Shown here: piece by piece, positions 7,034 to 11,869 of the stretch | Layout of the letters: each line of letters begins with the position of its first letter | Position numbering within the stretch: the first letter of the stretch is position 1 | Source of the DNA: Dehalococcoidales bacterium | GTDB lineage: Bacteria > Chloroflexota > Dehalococcoidia > Dehalococcoidales > RBG-16-60-22 | Length of the DNA: 11,869 nt | Reading direction: 5' to 3' | Assembly (NCBI GenBank): GCA_030606585.1 | Contig: JAUWGD010000044.1 | Coordinates: 1-11,869 of the forward strand | The notes under the pieces: generated by a model | The model's input: the letters and a program-made list of their open reading frames with translations, nothing else | Told to the model about the DNA's origin: nothing | The model's database searches: none | Position numbers and translations under genes: made by a program

Positions 7034-7113
7034 TGTCATTCTCGGGCTTGACCCGAGAATCCAGAACACCTTTTCCCCTCCTCGATTTGATTCCCGCTTT
7101 CGCGGGAATGACA
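7034..7113. repeat. 80-base REP/MITE-like palindromic doublet
   Basis: The ends TGTCATTC (7034-7041) and GAATGACA (7106-7113) are perfect 8-base inverted repeats. Inside are two hairpins: ATTCTCGGG/CCCGAGAAT (7038-7046 and 7052-7060, 5-base loop) and ATTCCCGC/GCGGGAAT (7090-7097 and 7102-7109, 4-base loop). 'GTCATTCTCGGGCTTGACC' and 'ATTCCCGCTTTCGCGGGAAT' are words met in dispersed intergenic palindromes of many bacteria. It fills most of the 122-base gap between etfA and the membrane oxidoreductase. Neither hairpin has a T-tract typical of a terminator, so it may instead act as an mRNA processing or stability element. Confidence 0.8.
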
Positions 7114-7122
7114 CCCCCTTTT

Positions 7123-8463
7123 TTAAGCGGCCGCGCCCGCTTTCTTGGCTTTTAGCTCCCTGACATAATTGGTGATTGCCGGAATAACCTGGAAAAGGTC
7201 GCCGACAATTCCGAAGGTGGCTACTTCAAATATCGGCGCCTGTTTATCGCGATTGATGGCGATAATCACGTCCGAGTCCTGCATGCCTACCAGGTGCTGA
7301 ATGGCGCCGCTGATACCGCAGGCAATATAAATCTTGGGGCGGACGGTCTTGCCCGTCTGGCCGACCTGCCTTTCCAGGGGCATCCAGCCGGCTTCCACGG
7401 CGGCGCGGGAGCAGGACACCACCCCGCCCAACTCGTCAGCCAGCTCCTGTAATATGCTGTAATTCTCCGTATTGCACATGCCGCGTCCGCCCGAGACGAG
7501 AATATCGGCCGCGGCGACGTCCACGCTGTCCATTTTCTTGTCTTCGATTATCTCCAGCACCTTGGCGGCAATGTCTTCTTCCCTGACAGGTACGGCCTCG
7601 CGGACAATCTCGCCGGTACGGGTAGTATCCTTTTCCGGCAAAGCCATAACATGGGGTCGTACCGTGGACATCTGGGGTCGCGTGAACTCCGTTAAAATAG
7701 TCGCCATGATGTTACCGCCGAAGGCGGGACGTGTCTGCAGCAGGAAACCCTCATCGTCGATGGCCAGTCCGGTACAGTCGGCCGTCAGTCCGGTCTTGAG
7801 TTTCGTGGCGATAGCGCCGGCCAAATCCCTTCCCAGACCGGTGGCGCCGATAAGCACTATTTCCGGCTTGTACTTCTCCACCAGGTAACAAAAAGCCTTG
7901 TAGTAAGATTCGGTGCGGTAATAGTGGAAAACGGGGTCGTCAACCAGATAGACCTTGCCCGCGCCGTAGGCAAACGCCTCTTTACAGAGGTGCTCTACCT
8001 TATCGCCGATACATACCGAGCACAGTTCGACACCCCTCGTTTTAGCAAGGTCAGCGCCCACGCCCAGCAGTTCCCAGGAAACCTCCGCCGGCTTGCCCTC
8101 GGTGTGCTCGATAAAGACCCAGACACCTTTATACTCCTTGATTTTTTCCAGCCTGGTGTCTTTCTCCTTGACCTCCGGTTCGGGTTCGGGTTTGGCCGCG
8201 GCTTTCTGCGCCGCCAGCTCATCAAGAATCTTCTGCTCTTCCGGCGTGTAGAATATCTCGATGGCGTCGACCGGGCAAACCTTGATGCAGCGGCGGCAAC
8301 GGGTACATAGTTCCAGGTCGATAATCGGCTCACCCTTCTCGTTCATGGTAATGGCATCCTTGGGGCACTCACTTTCGCAGCGAGCGCCACAGGCGATGCA
8401 CTTGCCGGGTATTAGGCGTGCCGTTCCGCGGGGTCTCTTAATCTTCTTCGGCTCTTCCGTCAA
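7123..8463 (-). CDS. etfA: electron transfer flavoprotein alpha subunit with N-terminal ferredoxin domain
   Basis: A 446-residue EtfA, about 120 longer than the classical form because of an N-terminal ferredoxin domain (residues ~16-72). First cluster: C22, C25, C29, C33, with the unusual spacing CxxCxxxCxxxC. Second cluster: C53, C56, C59, C63, standard. A charged, Pro/Glu-rich linker (~80-108) follows, then the EtfA Rossmann-like domain (~112-290) and the FAD domain (~318-440). The FAD domain carries SGGRGM, R353, GQTGKTV (368-374), GISGAIQH (383-390), N404 and the GIVGDLF stretch. The extra clusters give a route for electrons to or from Fe-S partners. The start is TTG 8463: a stop codon lies two codons upstream, no other start occurs before the cluster, and a GAGGT site stands about 10 bases away. 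The etfB stop is 18 bases upstream, so the two are cotranscribed. Confidence 0.93.
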   Translation of the reverse strand: MTEEPKKIKRPRGTARLIPGKCIACGARCESECPKDAITMNEKGEPIIDLELCTRCRRCIKVCPVDAIEIFYTPEEQKILDELAAQKAAAKPEPEPEVKEKDTRLEKIKEYKGVWVFIEHTEGKPAEVSWELLGVGADLAKTRGVELCSVCIGDKVEHLCKEAFAYGAGKVYLVDDPVFHYYRTESYYKAFCYLVEKYKPEIVLIGATGLGRDLAGAIATKLKTGLTADCTGLAIDDEGFLLQTRPAFGGNIMATILTEFTRPQMSTVRPHVMALPEKDTTRTGEIVREAVPVREEDIAAKVLEIIEDKKMDSVDVAAADILVSGGRGMCNTENYSILQELADELGGVVSCSRAAVEAGWMPLERQVGQTGKTVRPKIYIACGISGAIQHLVGMQDSDVIIAINRDKQAPIFEVATFGIVGDLFQVIPAITNYVRELKAKKAGAAA

Positions 8464-8481
8464 CGCTTACTATACCTCTAT

Positions 8482-9294
8482 CTACAAGGATAAAAGGTCC
8501 TTCTCTTTCATCTTGTCGATTAACGACCTGGCAACATCTTCGGGCTTGTCGGTTTCGTCGCCCAGTATCTGGCCCTTGGTCCTCTCCGGCGAGAATATCT
8601 TCCTTACCTGTGTCGCCGACCCCTTAAGCCCGATAGTCTGCTCGTCTATATTCATCTCTTTATTATCCCAGAGCGCTATATCCGCATCTTCAGCCATGAG
8701 GCGCATCGGCACAGTAGGATAGCGGGGATTGTTTATTTCTCGCAGCACCGCAATCATGGCAGGCAACGGCGCCACCACGATTTCATGCCGACCTTCCAGC
8801 TTACGCCTGACCTTCACCTGCTTGTTCTTGACATCCACTTCCTCAATACGGTCAACCAGGGTCAGCTGTGAGCATCCCAGGCGGGAAGCGATGCCGGGGC
8901 CTACCTGAGCCGTATCTCCGTCGATGGTCTGGCGCCCGCACATGATGATAGCCAGTTCCTCTTTTTCCGCCAGTTTGCGGACAGCTTCGGCCAGGACCAT
9001 GCTGGTAGCCAGAGTATCGGCGCCGCCGAAGGCACGGTCGCTCAGCAGAATGGCCTCATCGGCTCCTAAAGCCTGAGTTTTCCGCAGAGTAACTTCGGCA
9101 GTGGGAGGCCCCATGGAAATTACCGCGACACGAAACCCGTACTTATCCTTCAGCCTGAGGCTTTCTTCAAGGGCGTGGGTATCATAGGGGTTCATGATGA
9201 AGGGTACACCTTCCCTGATGAGAGTTCCGGTGACCGGGTCTACCTTTACCTGGGTAGTGTCCGGGACTTGTTTGACGCAGGCAACTACTAACAT
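8482..9294 (-). CDS. etfB: electron transfer flavoprotein beta subunit
   Basis: A 270-residue EtfB, normal length. It opens with the family N-terminus VVACVKQVPDT and continues with MNPYDTHALEESLRLK (34-49), both highly conserved. The nucleotide-binding stretch CGRQTIDGDTAQVGP (119-133) resembles the form seen in electron-bifurcating ETFs, where EtfB binds a second FAD in place of AMP, more than the form in classical ETFs. EtfB pairs with EtfA to shuttle electrons from flavin dehydrogenases. The frame is open back to an ATG at 9585, but that part lies antisense to surE and is not ETF-like, so I take the ATG at 9294. Its ribosome binding site is weak (an AGG about 13 bases upstream). This is the first gene of the minus-strand block, with its own promoter (9348-9376). 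Confidence 0.93.
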   Translation of the reverse strand: MLVVACVKQVPDTTQVKVDPVTGTLIREGVPFIMNPYDTHALEESLRLKDKYGFRVAVISMGPPTAEVTLRKTQALGADEAILLSDRAFGGADTLATSMVLAEAVRKLAEKEELAIIMCGRQTIDGDTAQVGPGIASRLGCSQLTLVDRIEEVDVKNKQVKVRRKLEGRHEIVVAPLPAMIAVLREINNPRYPTVPMRLMAEDADIALWDNKEMNIDEQTIGLKGSATQVRKIFSPERTKGQILGDETDKPEDVARSLIDKMKEKDLLSL

Positions 9295-9324
9295 CAGTAT
9301 AAATGTACCTAAGGAAGAATCGGG

Positions 9325-9342
9325 AGTACTGTTAGAAGTACT
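9325..9342. promoter_or_regulatory. operator-like AGTACT repeat near the etfB start site
   Basis: AGTACT (9325-9330), a 6-base spacer, and AGTACT again (9337-9342). Because AGTACT is itself a palindrome, the pair reads the same in both directions, an arrangement typical of dimeric regulator sites. It overlaps the predicted etfB transcription start (about 9341). A second inverted repeat, TGGTA-N5-TACCA (9342-9356), spans the -10 box. No regulator gene is present in the window. Confidence 0.35.
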
Positions 9343-9347
9343 GGTAA

Positions 9348-9376
9348 ATGATACCACATTATCGCTAATACGACAA
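9348..9376 (-). promoter_or_regulatory. sigma70-type promoter for etfB
   Basis: On the minus strand: TTGTCG (9371-9376) as -35, a 17-base spacer, TATCAT (9348-9353) as -10, preceded by TGG, an extended -10. The predicted start is near 9341, leaving a leader of about 47 bases before the etfB ATG. This also supports the short etfB start at 9294. Confidence 0.55.
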
Positions 9377-9406
9377 ATGCTTTCCGTATTATCTGACAGG
9401 TATATT

Positions 9407-9436
9407 TTGCCGTCGCTTTCAAAGCTGTGATAAACT
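9407..9436 (+). promoter_or_regulatory. possible sigma70-type promoter for surE-acpS
   Basis: TTGCCG (9407-9412), an 18-base spacer and TAAACT (9431-9436) with TGA before it, a weak extended -10. The predicted start falls about 15 bases before the surE ATG, so the leader would be short. This is the best match in the divergent 163-base region on this strand, but only moderate. Confidence 0.35.
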
Positions 9437-9457
9437 ACGAGCAGATACGGAAAAGAT

Positions 9458-10243
9458 ATGAACATACTGGTAACCAATGACGACGGTATAAACGCCGAAA
9501 GCCTGTGGGCGCTGGTGGAGGAATTACGGAAAATCGCCCGGGTGACCGTGGTCGCCCCGGACGGTGAAAGGAGCGCCATCGGCACGGCCGTAACGCTGTT
9601 CGAGCCCCTGCACGCGGAGAAAGTCAGGTCGCCGGTGCCGGGGGTAATCGCCTATGCCATTGACGGCTCACCCTCGGACTGTGTTATTTTGGCCCTCGGC
9701 AAACTCGTCGAGGATGGCGTGGATATAGTCGTCTCCGGTATCAATACCAACCTGAACCTCGGCGAAGACGTGCATATCTCCGGAACAGTCGGCGGCGCCC
9801 TGCAGGGCTACTTCCACGGTTTACCCGCCCTGGCCGTCTCGGCACCCCCGGACAGCCAGCCGGGACTGGACAGCGCCGCCCGGGTTACCGCCATACTGGC
9901 CCAGAAGATAGCCGCTAAACCGACCAGGATTTTCCTTAATATCAACGTGCCCGACCTGCCTCAGGGGGAAATCAAAGGGGTGCAAATTACCCGCCTGGCA
10001 CGTTCCAGCCACATCAACACCGTCGTGGAAGACGACCACGGTCAGAAGAAACAGTACCGGCTCGTGCGTGAGAGACTGCCCGAAGCCATGGAAGACGGCA
10101 CCGATATTCTGGCAATCGAGCAGGGATACATCTCCATCACGCCGCTCTACACCAGCTTGCTTGACAAGCCTCCCCAGCGACTCCTGAAAAGGCTTTGTGC
10201 CGAACTTGCCCAATCGTTATCGAAAGGACTAATAACGGGCTGA
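9458..10243 (+). CDS. surE: 5'/3'-nucleotidase SurE
   Basis: The 261-residue metal-dependent survival protein SurE, which removes phosphate from nucleoside monophosphates (and in some species short polyphosphate) in the cytoplasm. It starts with the strand MNILVTNDDG holding the metal ligands D8 and D9. S39 in the GERSAIG loop and N96 in VSGIN complete the expected metal site. The SGTVGGA segment (108-114) matches the conserved SGTVGAA. Length is typical. It starts at ATG 9458 with only a weak GGA-type ribosome binding site, and acpS begins 4 bases after its stop. It is transcribed away from etfB and has no obvious link to the redox block. Confidence 0.95.
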   Translation: MNILVTNDDGINAESLWALVEELRKIARVTVVAPDGERSAIGTAVTLFEPLHAEKVRSPVPGVIAYAIDGSPSDCVILALGKLVEDGVDIVVSGINTNLNLGEDVHISGTVGGALQGYFHGLPALAVSAPPDSQPGLDSAARVTAILAQKIAAKPTRIFLNINVPDLPQGEIKGVQITRLARSSHINTVVEDDHGQKKQYRLVRERLPEAMEDGTDILAIEQGYISITPLYTSLLDKPPQRLLKRLCAELAQSLSKGLITG

Positions 10244-10247
10244 AAAA

Positions 10248-10613
10248 ATGCAGCACCACATCGGCACCGACATCATAGAAATAGAACGAATCCGCCGGGT
10301 AATCGACCGCTTCGGCGACCGTTTTCTACAACGTGTTTACACGGAAGCGGAACTCCATATATACGGACACAGGGCGCATTCACTGGCCGCCAGCTTCGCC
10401 AGCAAAGAGGCGGTTATGAAAGTGCTGGGAACGGGCAACCGGGGCGTGGCCTGGCGTGAAATCGAAACGCTTTATTACCCCAGCGGCAAGCCGCATATCA
10501 GGCTCAACGGGCGGGCAAAAAAAGAGGCGGACAAACTGGGGATAAAAGAAATAGACGTGAGCCTGTCACACTCCAGGAAGTACGCCACCGCCACAGCCAT
10601 AGGGTCGACCTAA
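10248..10613 (+). CDS. acpS: holo-[acyl-carrier-protein] synthase
   Basis: A 121-residue AcpS, which moves 4'-phosphopantetheine from CoA to a serine of acyl carrier protein, so enabling fatty-acid synthesis. The family motifs are plain: GTDIIEIERI with D8, FASKEAVMKVLGTG (50-63) with the Mg-binding E54 and K53, and the C-terminal SLSHS (106-110) near the active site. It begins 4 bases after surE, with no good ribosome binding site of its own, so translation is probably coupled. Its TAA overlaps the stop codon of the convergent amidohydrolase by 4 bases in total, leaving no room for a separate terminator. Confidence 0.95.
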   Translation: MQHHIGTDIIEIERIRRVIDRFGDRFLQRVYTEAELHIYGHRAHSLAASFASKEAVMKVLGTGNRGVAWREIETLYYPSGKPHIRLNGRAKKEADKLGIKEIDVSLSHSRKYATATAIGST

Positions 10614-11869
10614 CCCTCCCAGACGACCTCCCCGCCGATAATAGTCATCACCACTTTGATATCTTTTATCCGTTCCGGGGGGACTCTGGTGGGGTCTTCG
10701 CTCAAGACCACCATATCGGCCAGTTTACCCGGCGTGATGGAACCCTTGATATCTTCCTCGAAAGAGGCGTAAGCGGCATTGGTGGTGTAAAGTGCCAGTG
10801 CCTGCCGAGGTGAGACAGCCTCCTCCGGCAGGAGCACCTGCCCGGACGCCGCTTTTCTTGCGACCGCCCCGTAGATACCCACCAGCGGATTAATAGGGGT
10901 AACCGGCGCGTCCGAGGCGGCAGCGACAACCAGTCCGCTCTCCAGCGGCGACTTAATGCAGTAAAGCCACGGTAGCTGTTCCGGGTCTACCGTCGCCAGA
11001 TACCTCTCGCCGCTGTAATAGATGGTCGAGGGGTGGGTAACGATAACCGCCCCGAGCTTTTTAAGTCGTTCCAGTAGATAGGGAGGGCATTCGCTGCAGT
11101 GTTCGATGCGATGTCGCCTTCCGGTAACCCGGGAATGACCAGCTACATATTCCAGAGCTTCGGTAACCGCAGCGACGACATCCTCTTCTTCGGCATGGAA
11201 GGCCAGCTGAAAGCCCGACTGATGGCAGTCGAATGCCAGTTGATTCAACTCCTCACGCGACGGATTCAAATCTCCCGTGGTTTTGGTCACCATCACCTTC
11301 ACTGCTCCCAGACGCAGTTGATTATCCCCGGAACCCGCCCTAAAGCCGGCTTCTTTGAACTGCATCCAGGCGGCGGCCCCGACCATCATCGAGACCCGGC
11401 TACGAAGAACGCCGGAGGCCTTGAATTCGCCGATAGTCTGCCATCTCCTCAAGTCGTTGCTGACCGTCGCTTCCTGGATAGAAGTAATACCGCAGTAAAG
11501 AAGATTACGGTCGGCAAGAGCAACACCCTCGGCCATTTCCTCGCCGGTAAAAGGCGGCATTACCTCGCTGCGGATATAGCCCAGCATCTCGTAGAGGATG
11601 CCGTTCGGTTCGCCGGTAGCCAGGTCGCGTTCGATGCGGGCGCCATCCGGCTCAGGCGTCTCGCTGTTGATGCCGGCCAGCGAAAGCGCCAGGCTGTTGA
11701 GCACGCAGGCATGGAGAGAGCGGTGGGACAGCACCACCGGGTGGCGCGGGGCTGCCTCATCCAGGTCCCGGCGGGTGGGGTGACGTTTCTCCGCCAGGTA
11801 AAACTCATTATAGTCGGTACCGCTCAACCATGTCCCGGGCGGGGTTTTCTCCGCTTTCAGGCGGATAGC
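10610..11869 (-). CDS. YtcJ-like amidohydrolase (amidohydrolase_3 family), 5' end beyond window
   Basis: The C-terminal 419 residues of a metal-dependent hydrolase; family members are about 530-560 aa, so roughly 120-140 residues, including the N-terminal HxH metal site, lie to the right of the window. Visible features (window numbering from 11869): GTWLSGTDYNE and the PTRRDLDEAAPRHPVVL region, the candidate metal-bridging Lys191 (GAVKVMVT), His225 (FHAEEEDV), His257 in RIEHC, Asp320 in SDAPVTPINP, and the closing GSITPGKLADMVVLSEDP. A TTG at 11827 could pass for a start, but the frame and family similarity continue to the edge. The substrate is unknown: members act on N-substituted formamides, among other amides. 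The family's usual HAIGDRA is HAEEEDV here, a notable change near the second metal-ligand region. Confidence 0.88.
   Translation of the reverse strand, partial: AIRLKAEKTPPGTWLSGTDYNEFYLAEKRHPTRRDLDEAAPRHPVVLSHRSLHACVLNSLALSLAGINSETPEPDGARIERDLATGEPNGILYEMLGYIRSEVMPPFTGEEMAEGVALADRNLLYCGITSIQEATVSNDLRRWQTIGEFKASGVLRSRVSMMVGAAAWMQFKEAGFRAGSGDNQLRLGAVKVMVTKTTGDLNPSREELNQLAFDCHQSGFQLAFHAEEEDVVAAVTEALEYVAGHSRVTGRRHRIEHCSECPPYLLERLKKLGAVIVTHPSTIYYSGERYLATVDPEQLPWLYCIKSPLESGLVVAAASDAPVTPINPLVGIYGAVARKAASGQVLLPEEAVSPRQALALYTTNAAYASFEEDIKGSITPGKLADMVVLSEDPTRVPPERIKDIKVVMTIIGGEVVWEG

Noticed and set aside
7038..7109. Hairpins read as intrinsic terminators between etfA and the membrane oxidoreductase
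   Set aside because: Neither hairpin is followed by a T-run on the minus strand; the paired terminal repeats fit a dispersed palindromic element better.
7034..7113. CRISPR repeats
   Set aside because: There are only two dissimilar palindromes with no regular spacers and no cas genes.
9295..9585. N-terminal extension of etfB back to an ATG at 9585
   Set aside because: The extra ~97 residues overlap surE in antisense, are Ser/Thr-rich and not ETF-like, and the etfB promoter lies inside this stretch.
11825..11827. TTG as the start of the amidohydrolase
   Set aside because: The frame stays open to the window edge and the upstream residues (PPGTWL) continue the family similarity, so the gene is simply cut off.

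Overview
The window looks like chromosomal DNA from a strictly anaerobic bacterium that uses the folate (Wood-Ljungdahl) C1 pathway. The evidence is a two-subunit MetV/MetF methylene-tetrahydrofolate reductase, an [NiFe] hydrogenase, and an electron-transfer flavoprotein paired with a membrane Fe-S/heme oxidoreductase of the kind that links ETF to menaquinone. A subsurface Chloroflexota (Dehalococcoidia-like) or deltaproteobacterial-type syntroph would fit, but nothing seen fixes the phylum. The main gene block is GC-rich by eye; the first ~700 bases are clearly AT-richer.

Layout. Positions 1-700 are gene-poor and AT-rich. They hold one small two-helix membrane protein (220-441, minus) with a good promoter and ribosome binding site, and on the plus strand a possible decayed C-terminus of a PLP-dependent enzyme (557-661). 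A minus-strand intrinsic terminator (701-742) ends the main block. From 762 to 9294 eight minus-strand genes form a redox block, in transcription order: etfB, etfA (with an N-terminal two-cluster ferredoxin domain), an EMO-type membrane oxidoreductase, hydrogenase small subunit, hydrogenase large subunit, metV, metF. (That is seven proteins in this block; the eighth minus-strand gene of the window is the separate partial amidohydrolase at the right end.) The last four genes are tightly packed (1-base overlaps or a 17-base gap) and are very probably one operon. The first three form a looser unit, interrupted by an 80-base palindromic repeat between etfA and the membrane oxidoreductase. Divergent from etfB, surE and acpS lie on the plus strand as a two-gene unit. 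A YtcJ-like amidohydrolase (minus) converges on acpS with a 4-base overlap and runs off the right edge.

How the genes may work together. EtfAB would collect electrons from acyl-CoA or other flavin dehydrogenases (none in the window), and the membrane oxidoreductase would pass them through Fe-S, CCG and heme centres to the quinone pool. The hydrogenase has no Tat signal and no membrane anchor, so it should be cytoplasmic. Its operon with metVF suggests H2 oxidation coupled to methylene-THF reduction, or the reverse, through the Fe-S protein MetV. This hydSL-metVF unit is the most interesting item here. The family assignments are solid; the physical coupling is inferred from gene order only.
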